This document shows, one piece after another, positions 26,296 through 35,017 of a stretch of DNA of 64,000 nucleotides. Position numbers and translations under genes: made by a program. Every line of letters begins with the position of its first letter. Position 1 is the stretch's first letter. The stretch comes from Streptomyces sp. CB02959 (GTDB lineage Bacteria > Actinomycetota > Actinomycetes > Streptomycetales > Streptomycetaceae), in assembly GCF_002803155.1 (NCBI RefSeq), contig NZ_NNBP01000002.1, positions 124,001 to 188,000 on the forward strand, read 5' to 3'. The notes under the pieces were generated by a model, which made no database searches, was not told the origin of the DNA, and was given only the letters and a program-made list of their open reading frames with translations.

Positions 26296-27075
26296 ATGCC
26301 TCGTCGTACCTACCTCGTCACCGGCGCCGCCTCCGGAATCGGCCGGGCCACCGCCGCCCGGCTCCGCGACCGGGGCCACACCGTGATCGGTGCCGACCTC
26401 ACCGGCACCGACATCTCAGCCGACCTCGCCATACCCGCCGGCCGCACCGAACTAGTCGACCGAGCCCGCGAGTTGACCGATGGGCGGCTGGACGCCGTGA
26501 TCGCCTGTGCCGGACTCGCCCATCCCGACCCCATCACCCTCCAGGTCAACTACTTCGGCATGGTCGCCACCCTCGAAGGGCTGCGCCCCCTGCTCGCCGC
26601 CGGTACCGATCCCCGCGCCGTCCTCGTCTCCTCCGCGGTCGCCATCCACCCGTCGGACCCGGCGATCGTCGACGCAGCACTCGCCGGTGACGAGGACGCG
26701 GCCGTCGCCGCCGCCCAGGAGGCCGTCGACCGCGGCGAAGGCCACACCATCTACGGCTCCTCGAAGCACGCCGTTGCCCGCTGGCTGCGCCGCGCCGCCG
26801 TCACGGAGGACTGGGCGGGCGCCGGCATCCCACTCAACGCCGTTGCCCCCGGCACGGTCGTCACACCGATGACCGCACCGCTGCTCGACGACGCCGCGAT
26901 GCGCGAGGTCGTCGACGCCAGCCTGCCGATGCCACTGCACGGCCACGCCCGCCCCGAGCAGATCGCGCCCGTCCTCGCTTGGCTCGCCTCCCCGGACAAC
27001 ACCCATATCACTGGGCAGATCCTCTTCGCCGACGGCGGCGCCGACGCCACCCTGCGCGGCGACACCGGTTGGTGA
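26296..27075 (+). CDS. short-chain dehydrogenase/reductase, 3-alpha-HSD-like
   Basis: The 259-aa SDR has the cofactor motif TGAASGIG (residues 9-16), ACAG (70-73, in place of NAG), the catalytic serine near 113 and Tyr153/Lys157 in YGSSK. Sequence flow (VNYFG, the long insert before YGSSK, and a DGG-Ala end) resembles 3-alpha-hydroxysteroid dehydrogenase/carbonyl reductase of Comamonas. The substrate is a steroid or other ketone by inference. AAGGAG precedes the ATG. It is likely controlled by the divergent TetR regulator. Confidence 0.88.
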   Translation: MPRRTYLVTGAASGIGRATAARLRDRGHTVIGADLTGTDISADLAIPAGRTELVDRARELTDGRLDAVIACAGLAHPDPITLQVNYFGMVATLEGLRPLLAAGTDPRAVLVSSAVAIHPSDPAIVDAALAGDEDAAVAAAQEAVDRGEGHTIYGSSKHAVARWLRRAAVTEDWAGAGIPLNAVAPGTVVTPMTAPLLDDAAMREVVDASLPMPLHGHARPEQIAPVLAWLASPDNTHITGQILFADGGADATLRGDTGW

Positions 27076-27375
27076 CGCCCCGGACCTGGCCCTCAACTGG
27101 ACCACCGGACCTCCGGACGCCTGCCATCGGGCCCCGCCCCGCACAGCCTCGACGCCCAGGGAACGGGCGGCACCCCCAGCCTCGTACCACCCGGAGCTTC
27201 CGCCCCAATGCCGTCGCCCCGCCCCCGCCCCCGCGCCACCCCGGCGCTGAGGCGAGATATACGCCTACGCCCCGCCGTCGCCTATACGCAGCCAGCCAGC
27301 CAGCCGAGCCAGGCCGGTCAGTCCGACCAGCCGAGCCAGTCAGGCTGGCCGGACCGACCAGTCCCGTCAGCCCGG
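27076..27375. other. gene-free gap with CCAGC-type repeats
   Basis: These 300 bp between the convergent SDR and DeoR genes hold no convincing gene. From about 27289 there are four CAGC units and then degenerate CCAGCCGAGCCAG/GGTCAGTC words up to the DeoR stop. No long hairpin is evident. Confidence 0.6.
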
Positions 27376-28179
27376 TCAGTCGTCCCCGGACGGGCGGGCC
27401 GCCACCACCTTCATCCCGCGTTCCGTGAACTCCCTGCGGGTCTCCTCCGCCACTGCGGCGTCGGTGATGAGGGTGTCGAAGACGTCCGCGTCACCCACCC
27501 GCGCGAAGCACCGTTCGCCGATCTTTGACGAGTCCGCGACGATCACGGCCCGCCGAGCGCGCTCGGCCATGAGCCGGTTGATCCGCGCCTCGGCCTCGTC
27601 GTGCACCGTGGCCCCCCTCAACGGATCCACGCCATTGGCCCCGATGAACGCGATGTCGATGGAGATCTGCTGAAGCACCAACTCGCTGAAAGGCCCCACC
27701 AGTTCATAGGAGCGGGGATGCGCCACACCCCCCGTGAGTACGATCTTGATCTGCGGTCGGACGGCCAGCTCACTGGCGATGTTCAACGAGTTGGTGACGA
27801 TGGTCAGATGCGGTTGCGGGCCCGCCTCCGCGAAATCCGCCCGGGTGGCGAGCGCCCGAGCGATCGCGGTGGTCGTCGTCCCACCGCTCAGCCCGACCAC
27901 GTCCCCGCGCTCGACCAGGCGCGCGGCCGCCTTCGCCACCGCTTCCTTCTCCGCCGCCCGGTGCCCCTGCTTGTAACGAATCGGAAGGTCGTACGCCACC
28001 GAGCTCAGCACCGCCCCGCCCCGGGTACGGACCAGCAGCTGCTGTTCGGCGAGGGTGTCCATGTCGCGCCGCATCGTGGCGGCCGAGACCTCCAGCTCGG
28101 TCGCCGCCTCCTCGACCTCCACCCGGCCCCGGTCCCCGAGCAGCTCGAGCAGGGCGTTCATTCGTTCATGGCGCTTCAT
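27376..28179 (-). CDS. DeoR/GlpR-family sugar-phosphate-responsive regulator
   Basis: The 267-aa repressor has the DeoR HTH (RVEVEEAATELEVSAATMRR with DMDTL) and the DeoRC effector domain with VGLSGGTTTTAIAR, VTNSLNIA, VLTGGV and FIGANGVD. Members sense phosphorylated sugars; the neighbours (aldolase, SIS isomerase, sugar MFS) suggest an amino-sugar or tagatose-type phosphate. It lies 422 bp downstream of the aldolase on the same strand, probably with its own promoter. Confidence 0.88.
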   Translation of the reverse strand: MKRHERMNALLELLGDRGRVEVEEAATELEVSAATMRRDMDTLAEQQLLVRTRGGAVLSSVAYDLPIRYKQGHRAAEKEAVAKAAARLVERGDVVGLSGGTTTTAIARALATRADFAEAGPQPHLTIVTNSLNIASELAVRPQIKIVLTGGVAHPRSYELVGPFSELVLQQISIDIAFIGANGVDPLRGATVHDEAEARINRLMAERARRAVIVADSSKIGERCFARVGDADVFDTLITDAAVAEETRREFTERGMKVVAARPSGDD

Positions 28180-28601
28180 GACGCGAGCCTAATTCGTTTT
28201 CCCGCCCGCACCGGTCCCCGGCCTGTGCTCGTCTCCTCGGCCCGCCCGCCCCTCACCCTTGCCCACCCAGTACCCCTGCCCGTCCACGACCTCTCCCTGA
28301 CCCCTCACCTCTGCAGGGCTCCACGAAGGGCACCGAGAAGGAATCTGAAGAAGGAATTCGAGAAGGAATCCACTGGTACCCCTCCGCGAGATATGGAAGG
28401 CGTGCCACCCAGAGCCGGCCCCGGTCAGCAGGGGCAGCCTGTCCGTGACCGGCGCGGAGGCGCAGTGGTGTCGTGCCGCGGCACTGCGCTGAGTGTCGTG
28501 GCACCCGCGTGAGCAGCTCGGCCGTAGTGATTCCGGATGCCGGTCCCGGTGATTCCGGGAGTCGGCAACGGTGGCGGTGGTGATGGCGATGGCGGGGAGA
28601 C
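28180..28601. other. gene-free gap between aldolase and DeoR genes
   Basis: I see no gene in these 422 bp. Around 28330-28370 GAAGGAATC-like words repeat three times about 13-16 bp apart. The promoter of the deoR-type gene should lie near its right-hand side start at 28180-28260. Confidence 0.5.
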
Positions 28602-29483
28602 TCACCCCTGGACTGTGACCTCCGCCGTCTGCGGAGCGGGCACCGCCACCGGGGTGTTGAGCACCTCCAGCAGGCGGGCCGCCTCCTGTGCCACCGCTTC
28701 CCGGGCCGGCTTGACGTACTTCCGGGAGTCGACGAGTGCCGGGTCCGCATCCAGGGTGCGCCGTATCGAGCCGGTGAAGACGGAGACCAGATGCGTGGAG
28801 ATATTGATCTTCGTCATTCCCGCGGCGACAGCGCGGCGGAGCTCGTCGTCCGGCACTCCGGACGAACCGTGCAGGACCAGGGGGACCGGGAGTGTCGTGC
28901 GCAGCGCCGCGATCAGGTCCTTGTCCAGTTCGGCGGTGCGCTCGCGCATGGCGTGAGAGGAGCCGACGGCGACGGCGAGTGCGTCCACGCCGGTGGCCCG
29001 GACGAAGGCCAGGGCCTCCGCGGGGTCCGTCCGCGCCCCCGGCGCATGGACCCCGTCCTTCCCGCCGACCTCGCCGAGTTCCGCCTCGACGAAGGCGTCC
29101 CGTTCGTGGCACCAGGCGGTGAGTGCGGCGGTCGTGGCGACGTTCTGCTCGTAGGGGAGGGCCGAGGCGTCCACCATGACCGAGCCCACGCCTGCGGCGA
29201 TGCCCTGGTGGACCAACTCCGCGTCGGTGAGGTGATCGAGGTGGACCGCGATCGGGGCTGTGGACTCCTCGGCGAGGGCGAGTGTGGCCCGGGTGAGGGG
29301 GAGCAGGCTGCCGTGATAGCGGATGCAGTTCTCGCTGATCTGCAGGATCAGCGGGAGGCCGGTGCGCTCGGCGGCCGCTACCAGGGCTTCGGCGGTTTCC
29401 AGATGGATGACGTTGAAGGCCGCGGCACCGACCCGCGCTGCACGCGCGGCATCGACGATCGACGGGGTAGGGACGAGGGGCAT
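28602..29483 (-). CDS. class II ketose-bisphosphate aldolase (tagatose/fructose type)
   Basis: The 293-aa enzyme is a zinc-dependent class II aldolase of the AgaY/GatY/KbaY group. Visible are AFNVIHLETAEAL, the zinc-binding region VHLDHLTD, EAELGEVGG and VLHGSSGVPDDEL with TKINISTHL. It should cleave tagatose- or fructose-1,6-bisphosphate. It is followed on the same strand by the DeoR gene and preceded by the SIS gene with a 92-bp gap. Confidence 0.88.
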   Translation of the reverse strand: MPLVPTPSIVDAARAARVGAAAFNVIHLETAEALVAAAERTGLPLILQISENCIRYHGSLLPLTRATLALAEESTAPIAVHLDHLTDAELVHQGIAAGVGSVMVDASALPYEQNVATTAALTAWCHERDAFVEAELGEVGGKDGVHAPGARTDPAEALAFVRATGVDALAVAVGSSHAMRERTAELDKDLIAALRTTLPVPLVLHGSSGVPDDELRRAVAAGMTKINISTHLVSVFTGSIRRTLDADPALVDSRKYVKPAREAVAQEAARLLEVLNTPVAVPAPQTAEVTVQG

Positions 29484-29575
29484 GGTGTCCTGACTCCCTT
29501 GCGGAAGAGGCGAGTTGAGGAGGGAGGTGGGGGCGAGGGCGGGAGTGTGGAGGGGGTGCCGGGTCTGGCGTGCGG

Positions 29576-30481
29576 CTAGGACGTGGCCGGTTCCTGAAGC
29601 ATCACGGAGCGGGTCAGGCTGCGCGGGTTGTCCGGGTCCAGGCCGCGGGCGCGCGCCCGCTCCAGGGCGACCCGCTGCACCAACACCAGGTCGGCCAGCG
29701 GATCCCGGGCATGGGACACGAAGTGCGCTCCGGTCCGTGCCACATCTGCCTCAAGCCCCTCCGGTGCCCGGCCGAAGAGCCAGGTCACCCGGCCCGGAGC
29801 AGCTATCGAGATCGGGCCGTGCCGGTACTCCATCGCGGGGTAGGACTCCGTCCAACTCTGCGACGCCTCCCGCATCTTGAGTGCCGCCTCGCTGGCCAGG
29901 CCGTACGTCCAGCCGGTGCCGAGGAACGCGAACTGCTCGGCGTCCACCCACTCCTTCTCGACCGGTGCCGTCAGCGCCTCCTCGGCGTCGCCCACCGCCC
30001 GCGCGACGTCCTCGCCCAGATGGGCGCGCAGCAGCGTCAGTGCCGTGGTCGCGAAGCGGGTCTGTACCACGGACCGTTCGTCCGCGAAGGGCAGCGCGAC
30101 CGTCTCGTCGGACAGCTCGACCGCCGGGGTCTCGGGATCGCCGAGCACCGTCACCGTGGGGATCCGCCCCTTGACCGCTTCCAGTACCCGCAGTACCTCG
30201 GTCGTCGTCCCCGAGCGGGTGATCGCGACCACCGCGTCGTAGCCGCGGTCGGCGCCGAGGAACGCCTCCGAGGCCGGGAAGGGGTCCGTGACGCCCAGGC
30301 CCGCGCCTTCGCGCAGTGCCGCGTAGGACTGCGCCATGAACCATGACGTGCCGCAGCCGACGACGGCCACGCGCTGACCGGCCTTGGGCAGCGGCCCACT
30401 GCCGGCGCCGATCCGCGCGGCCTCCCGCCACGTCTCCGGCTGGCTGCGCAGCTCCTGCTCCATGTACGAGGTCTCGCTCAT
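29576..30481 (-). CDS. SIS-domain sugar-phosphate isomerase/deaminase (AgaS/GlmS-C like)
   Basis: This 301-aa protein has two SIS domains like the isomerase half of GlmS and AgaS: VAVVGCGTSWFMAQS (phosphate loop), AITRSGTTTEVLR and the later LGTGWTYGLASEAALKM with AMEYRHGP. No glutaminase domain is present, so it is a deaminase/isomerase acting on amino-sugar phosphates. The ATG at 30481 follows GGGAGG. It heads the aldolase operon and is divergent from the sugar transporter. Confidence 0.87.
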   Translation of the reverse strand: MSETSYMEQELRSQPETWREAARIGAGSGPLPKAGQRVAVVGCGTSWFMAQSYAALREGAGLGVTDPFPASEAFLGADRGYDAVVAITRSGTTTEVLRVLEAVKGRIPTVTVLGDPETPAVELSDETVALPFADERSVVQTRFATTALTLLRAHLGEDVARAVGDAEEALTAPVEKEWVDAEQFAFLGTGWTYGLASEAALKMREASQSWTESYPAMEYRHGPISIAAPGRVTWLFGRAPEGLEADVARTGAHFVSHARDPLADLVLVQRVALERARARGLDPDNPRSLTRSVMLQEPATS

Positions 30482-30581
30482 GGCCACCCTCCCGTGGTGC
30501 GTGCTCGGTGATGCCGATCGATTGGTCTGAGATCGACTGCTCTGAGAATGCAACTTTCTGCTTCGCTGACAGCAACTCTAC

Positions 30582-30593
30582 GCACTTTCGTGC
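30582..30593. promoter_or_regulatory. small palindrome in the divergent SIS/MFS intergenic region
   Basis: GCAC-TTTC-GTGC is a perfect 4-bp inverted repeat about 100 bp upstream of the SIS gene. On the minus strand it holds CGAAA, a half-site style of DeoR regulators. Confidence 0.3.
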
Positions 30594-30665
30594 ATGTGTT
30601 CCATCCCTCGTGCGGGTGACGGCGGCGGGTGGTGCTCGCGGTGCAGCCTGGTTGAGTAGGTGAAC

Positions 30666-30694
30666 GCGTGGCGCGAAGTGGGCGTGGCGCGAAG
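30666..30694 (+). promoter_or_regulatory. two 13-bp direct repeats, candidate DeoR operator
   Basis: GCGTGGCGCGAAG occurs at 30666-30678 and again at 30682-30694 without mismatch (16-bp period). The second copy ends 21 bp before the -35 box of the MFS promoter, a place typical of operators. Confidence 0.5.
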
Positions 30695-30715
30695 CAAAAA
30701 GCGGGTAAGTGACTG

Positions 30716-30745
30716 TTGACATCTGCGTGAAAGGTGCCTGATATT
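30716..30745 (+). promoter_or_regulatory. promoter of the sugar MFS gene
   Basis: A perfect -35 TTGACA (30716-30721) is followed after 18 bp by GATATT (30740-30745). The leader to the ATG at 30876 would be about 125 nt. Confidence 0.55.
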
Positions 30746-30875
30746 CGCAAGATCAGTCATGCCGATGCCCGGCCATGGCCGACGATGCGGCGCCCCGGCG
30801 CCTTATTACGCAGTCATGCAGTCACGCAGTCATGAGTCACGCAGCAAAGGCGCTCCGTCGCACAAAGGACTTCCC

Positions 30876-32336
30876 ATGTCCACTGCCCCCCTCTCCGCAC
30901 CGCGCCCGTCGCCCCCGACCCGTCTCGGCACCGGCCGGATGTTCGCACTCACCGGCGCCGTCGTCGGCGTCATCTACGGCTACGACACCGGCAGCATCTC
31001 CGGCGCCCTGGTATTCCTCAGCAAGGAATTCGACCTCACCGAGACCGAGAAGGGGCTGGTCAACAGCATCTTGGTGTTCGGGTCGATCCTGGGCGCGCTG
31101 ATCGGCGGCAAGCTCGCCGACGCCCTGGGACGCCGGACCGCGATGCTGATCGTCGCCGGCTCGTACGCGGTCTTCGTCGCGCTGTCCGCGGTGGCCCCCA
31201 CCGTCGAAGTGCTCGACGCCGTCCGCTTCCTGCTCGGTGTCGCCATCGGCATCTCGATCGTGGCGGCACCGCTCTATGTCGCCGAGTCGACCCCGGCCCG
31301 TATCCGGGGTGCCTCGGTGGCCGCCTACCAGGTGGCCACGGTCGTGGGCATCGTCCTCACGTACTTCGTCAACTGGGGCCTGTCCGGCGGCGGTCACTGG
31401 CGCTGGATGCTGGGCCTGTCGGCGATTCCCGCGGCGCTCGTCGTGATCCCGCTGCTCCGCCTGCCGGACACCCCCCGCTGGTACGTCCTCAAGGGGCGCA
31501 CCGAACGTGCCGTCGAGGTCATGGCGATGACCGATCCGGACGTCGACCCGCAGACCGAGGTCGCCGCGGTGCGCGCCGCGCTGACCGAGGAAAGCGGCGG
31601 CTCGATGCGCTCGCTGCTGCGCAAGCCGTACGCCCGCGCCGCGTTCTTCGTCGTCGGCCTCGGCTTCTTCTGCCAGATCACCGGCATCAACGCCGTGACG
31701 TACTACAGCCCGCAGATCTTCGAGGAGATGGGCTTCACCGGCAGCGGCCAGAACTTCCTGCTGCCGTCCTTCGTTGAACTGGCCTCCCTGGCCGCCGCCG
31801 TGCTGGCGATCCTCATCATCGACCGCCTCGGCCGCCGGGTGGTGCTGCTCTCCGGGATCGGCACGATGGTGCTGATGCTCGCGGTCCTCACCGCCGTCTT
31901 CAGCGCGGGAAGGCTGCACGGCGCCACCACCTGGGTGGGCTTCGTCGCGATCCTCCTGTTCACCGCCGCCTTCAACTTCGGCTTCGGATCGCTGATCTGG
32001 GTCTACGCGAGCGAGGCGTTCCCCGCCCAGCTGCGCTCCACGGGCGCGTCGGTGATGCTCACCGCCGACCTGGTCGCCAATCTTCTGATCGCCCAGTTCT
32101 TCCCGTCGCTGATGGCGAAGGCGGGGGCCGCCGCGACCTTCGCGGGCCTGGGCGTGCTCGCGCTCGGCGCCCTGGTGTTCGCCGCCTTCACCGCTCCCGA
32201 GACGAAGGGGCGCCAGCTGGAGGAGATCCGGGAGTACTGGCGCAACGGCGGCCGCTGGCCCACGGAGCCCGCGTCCGGAGCGGTCGGCGCCGGACCGCTC
32301 GGCACCGCGGCCGCGTCGCCGGCCTCGCCGTCCTAG
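30876..32336 (+). CDS. MFS sugar:proton symporter (sugar porter family)
   Basis: The 486-aa transporter has 12 predicted membrane segments and all sugar-porter signatures: YGYDTGSISGAL (TM1), GGKLADALGRR, ESTPARIRG (PESPR-like), QITGINAVTYYSPQIFEEMG, DRLGRR and PETKGRQLEEI near the end. It resembles XylE/GalP/Glc-type symporters. The ATG at 30876 follows AAAGGA. It is divergent from the SIS-aldolase operon and probably imports its substrate. Confidence 0.92.
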   Translation: MSTAPLSAPRPSPPTRLGTGRMFALTGAVVGVIYGYDTGSISGALVFLSKEFDLTETEKGLVNSILVFGSILGALIGGKLADALGRRTAMLIVAGSYAVFVALSAVAPTVEVLDAVRFLLGVAIGISIVAAPLYVAESTPARIRGASVAAYQVATVVGIVLTYFVNWGLSGGGHWRWMLGLSAIPAALVVIPLLRLPDTPRWYVLKGRTERAVEVMAMTDPDVDPQTEVAAVRAALTEESGGSMRSLLRKPYARAAFFVVGLGFFCQITGINAVTYYSPQIFEEMGFTGSGQNFLLPSFVELASLAAAVLAILIIDRLGRRVVLLSGIGTMVLMLAVLTAVFSAGRLHGATTWVGFVAILLFTAAFNFGFGSLIWVYASEAFPAQLRSTGASVMLTADLVANLLIAQFFPSLMAKAGAAATFAGLGVLALGALVFAAFTAPETKGRQLEEIREYWRNGGRWPTEPASGAVGAGPLGTAAASPASPS

Positions 32337-32414
32337 GCAGCCCGTTGCGGGGAGGCGCGGAACACCCGCGTCGGTGCGCGGTGGGGCATGAGCCCAGGAG
32401 CCCGAGCGCCACAC

Positions 32415-32450
32415 GGCCCGGCCCGCCGGACGGTTCCGGCGGGCCGGGCC
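32415..32450. terminator. strong bidirectional hairpin terminator
   Basis: A perfect 15-bp stem (GGCCCGGCCCGCCGG and its complement) with a 6-nt loop lies between the convergent MFS and YciI genes. Confidence 0.85.
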
Positions 32451-32465
32451 ATGGTGCGACGGGGC

Positions 32466-32765
32466 TCAGGAGGGGAGCTGCTGCACGTATTCCGCCAGGG
32501 CCGGTGCGGTCTTGGTCGCGATGAATTCGGTGATCCGGTACTCGCAGACCCCGGCGCGGACGAACGGGTCCTCGGCCGTGATCTTCTCGGCGGTCGCACG
32601 ATCGATCCCGGCGGCGAGGATCACGCCGCCGTCACGCGGGTTCTTCCGCCCGGAAGCGATGAAGTGCCCGGCCGCGTACTCCTTTTCCAGCCACGCCACG
32701 TGGTCCGAGAGGGCGGCGTCGACGCGGTCGAGGGGCGCGGTGTAGGTCAGTTCCAATACGAACAT
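32466..32765 (-). CDS. YciI-family protein
   Basis: The 99-aa protein is a YciI-like dimeric alpha/beta-barrel protein (MFVLELTYTAPLDRVDA, HVAWLEKEYAAGHFIASGRK, then EDPFVRAGVCEYRI). Members are linked to dehalogenation or other small-molecule chemistry; the substrate is unknown. There is no Shine-Dalgarno: the box TATATT ends 6 nt before the ATG at 32765, so the mRNA is probably leaderless. Confidence 0.87.
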   Translation of the reverse strand: MFVLELTYTAPLDRVDAALSDHVAWLEKEYAAGHFIASGRKNPRDGGVILAAGIDRATAEKITAEDPFVRAGVCEYRITEFIATKTAPALAEYVQQLPS

Positions 32766-32845
32766 GGCTGCAATATAGAGGAGGGGCAATCGGGGTCGGT
32801 GGCCGGTACGCACCCGGTCAGCGGTTCGATAGCGTTGCGGGCACC

Positions 32846-33568
32846 ATGGACACTTCCGGAATCATCTCCCGTGCCGACGAACTGCGGCACTGGCCGGCGG
32901 ACGAAGCCGGGGCCCGCGCGGTCCAGGACCGGCTGCGCACCCACGTGCGGCTCGACGAGCCCGGCCCGGCACCGGGCTTCGAGGGCACCGTGGTCGGTGT
33001 GGACGTCGCCTACGACGACGAGCGGGACGTGGTCGCCGCGGCCGCCGTCGCCCTCGACGCCCGTACCCTCGCGGTCGTCGACCAGGCCACCGCGGTCGGC
33101 CCGGTCTCCTTCCCGTACATCCCCGGGCTGCTCGCCTTCCGGGAGATCCCCACCGTCCTCGACGCGCTGGACCGGCTCGCCCGCACTCCCGACCTGGTGG
33201 TCTGCGACGGCTACGGGCTGGCCCACCCACGGCGCTTCGGCCTCGCCAGCCACCTCGGGGTGCTGACCGGACTGCCCACCATAGGGGTCGCCAAGAACCC
33301 CTTCACCTTCCGGTACGAGGCGCCGGGCCCGGAGCGCGGCGCCACCTCGCCCCTGCTGGACGACCGGGCGGCGGACGGTGAGCCCGAAGAGGTGGGACGT
33401 GCCCTGCGCACCCAAAGGGGCGTCAAACCGGTCTTCGTCTCGGTAGGACACCGGGTGGACCTGGACCGGGCCTGTGCGCACACGCTCCATCTGGCGGCCG
33501 CGTACCGCCTTCCGGAGTCGACCCGGGCCGCCGACGCCCTGTGCCGCAAGGCCCTGGCGAACGCCTGA
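32846..33568 (+). CDS. nfi: endonuclease V (deoxyinosine 3' endonuclease)
   Basis: Endonuclease V nicks DNA near deoxyinosine and other deaminated bases. The 240-aa protein shows GVDVAY (metal Asp), FPYIPGLLAFRE, CDGYGLAHPRRFGLASHLGV, IGVAK and KPVFVSVGHRVDL, all family signatures. No clear ribosome site precedes the ATG; TAGCGT ends 10 nt upstream, again suggesting a very short leader. It is divergent from the YciI gene with 80 bp between. Confidence 0.93.
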   Translation: MDTSGIISRADELRHWPADEAGARAVQDRLRTHVRLDEPGPAPGFEGTVVGVDVAYDDERDVVAAAAVALDARTLAVVDQATAVGPVSFPYIPGLLAFREIPTVLDALDRLARTPDLVVCDGYGLAHPRRFGLASHLGVLTGLPTIGVAKNPFTFRYEAPGPERGATSPLLDDRAADGEPEEVGRALRTQRGVKPVFVSVGHRVDLDRACAHTLHLAAAYRLPESTRAADALCRKALANA

Positions 33569-33580
33569 CGGACGGCCCGG

Positions 33581-34780
33581 CTACCCGCGGACCACCCGGA
33601 AGGTGATCCCCGCCTCCTGGAGGCGCCGGGTCAGCGCGTCCCCCATGGCCACGGCCGTCGTCACCTGTCCCGCGGTGTCCGGGAGGTCGTCGAAGGCCAG
33701 GCTGAGGGCTCCCTCGGCGAGCATCTTCGCGGTCTCGTCGTAGCCGGGATCGCCGCCCCTGACCTCGGTGACCAGGTGCGCACCGCCTCCGGACGCCACG
33801 AACCGCACCGCGAACCAGCTCCGCGCCCGCCGCTGCGGATCGGGCCCGTCGCCCGGTTGCAGCCGGCCCGACAACCAACGCCGGGCGGGCGGTACCTGGG
33901 CGAGCGCGGACAGCGCCCCCGCGCCCAGCGCCCCGCCCACCACCCCGGCCACCGCCGTCGGCAGCCGGCGCACCCCCGCGTAGTGCCGGTACCGGAAGTC
34001 CGGGCCGTAGTGGTCCAGGGCGGCCGCGGAGCGGGCGACGATCTGCGGGTCCAGGGTCGGCAGCGGGACGCCCCAGGTGCCGGTGTCGCGGCTCCTCACG
34101 GGTGGCCCGAACGGGGCGCTCACGGTACGGCCCACGGGCCGCGGTTCGGCCCGCCGACGGGCCCGGGCGGTCCGGGCCATGGCGGCCGGCCGGGAGACCG
34201 CGGTGAGCGCGGAGGAGAGCGTTCCGCCGGAGAACGTGCCGTTGGTTCGCACGAAGCCGTCGATGCGCAGCGGCACCGCTTTGGGGAGCAGCCCCACCGT
34301 GTAGTGCACACCCAGGTCGTACGGGACGGAATCGAAGCCGCAGGCGTGGACGAGCCGCGCCCCGGACGCGCGGGCGGTGGCGTCGTGGCGCAGGTACATC
34401 CGGTCCACGAACTCGGGCTCGCCCGTGAGGTCCAGGTAGTCGGTGCCGGCCCCGGCGCACGCCGCGACCAGGGGTTCGCCGTGCAGCAGATAGGGCCCGA
34501 CGGTGGTGGCCAGGACGCGGGTGGCGGTGGCGAGCGCGCGCAGCGAGTCCGGGTCGGTGCTGTCGGCCCGGAGCAGCGGGAGGTCCGCGCAGGCCGGGTT
34601 GACGGCCGTCAACCGGTCGCGCAGCCGCTCCAGTTTGGTGGTGCTGCGTCCGGCGAGCGCCCAGCGGCAGCCCTCGGGCGCGTGCCGGGCGAGGTACTCC
34701 GCGCTGAGCTCGCCGGCGAACCCGGTCGCTCCGTACAGGACGAGGTCGTGGTCCCGTCCTGAGGTGTCCTGCCGTGCCAT
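33581..34780 (-). CDS. saccharopine dehydrogenase-like / trans-acting enoyl reductase
   Basis: This 399-aa protein has an N-terminal NAD(P)-binding site (DLVLYGATGFAGELSAEYL) and the Sacchrp_dh_NADP layout of mycobacterial trans-acting enoyl reductases (GEPLVAACAGAGTDYLDLTG, HACGFDSVPYDLG, FSGGTLSSAL). It probably reduces an enoyl lipid or polyketide intermediate; the substrate is unknown. The second ATG (34780) is chosen because GAGAGG lies 6 nt upstream; the first ATG (34786) abuts it. It is convergent with nfi, 12 bp apart. Confidence 0.87.
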   Translation of the reverse strand: MARQDTSGRDHDLVLYGATGFAGELSAEYLARHAPEGCRWALAGRSTTKLERLRDRLTAVNPACADLPLLRADSTDPDSLRALATATRVLATTVGPYLLHGEPLVAACAGAGTDYLDLTGEPEFVDRMYLRHDATARASGARLVHACGFDSVPYDLGVHYTVGLLPKAVPLRIDGFVRTNGTFSGGTLSSALTAVSRPAAMARTARARRRAEPRPVGRTVSAPFGPPVRSRDTGTWGVPLPTLDPQIVARSAAALDHYGPDFRYRHYAGVRRLPTAVAGVVGGALGAGALSALAQVPPARRWLSGRLQPGDGPDPQRRARSWFAVRFVASGGGAHLVTEVRGGDPGYDETAKMLAEGALSLAFDDLPDTAGQVTTAVAMGDALTRRLQEAGITFRVVRG

Positions 34781-35017
34781 CTGCATCCTCTCTGGTCCGA
34801 GGTCCGGACCTTAGGGAGTCGCCGACGCCACGTCAACGGAAGGACGGGACGGCACGGTTGCCGGTGGCGGACGGGAGGGCGGGCCGGTGCGCTGCCGGTC
34901 TTGACGCGGCGGGGGAGCGCGGCCAGATTCGTCCGGTGAGAGGGGACATCCGACGTCCGGTTTGGCCTGGTACGTACGGCGGATGGGCCGGGTGGCTTCT
35001 GGAGGAGGCCGGTTGCT

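Noticed and set aside
30520..30541. DasR-type site (TTGGTCTGAGA) before the SIS gene
   Set aside because: Only one half resembles the dre consensus; the other half does not match.
19000..31000. Integrated mobile element or phage island
   Set aside because: No integrase, transposase, phage gene, tRNA or flanking att-like repeats are visible; base composition stays Streptomyces-like.
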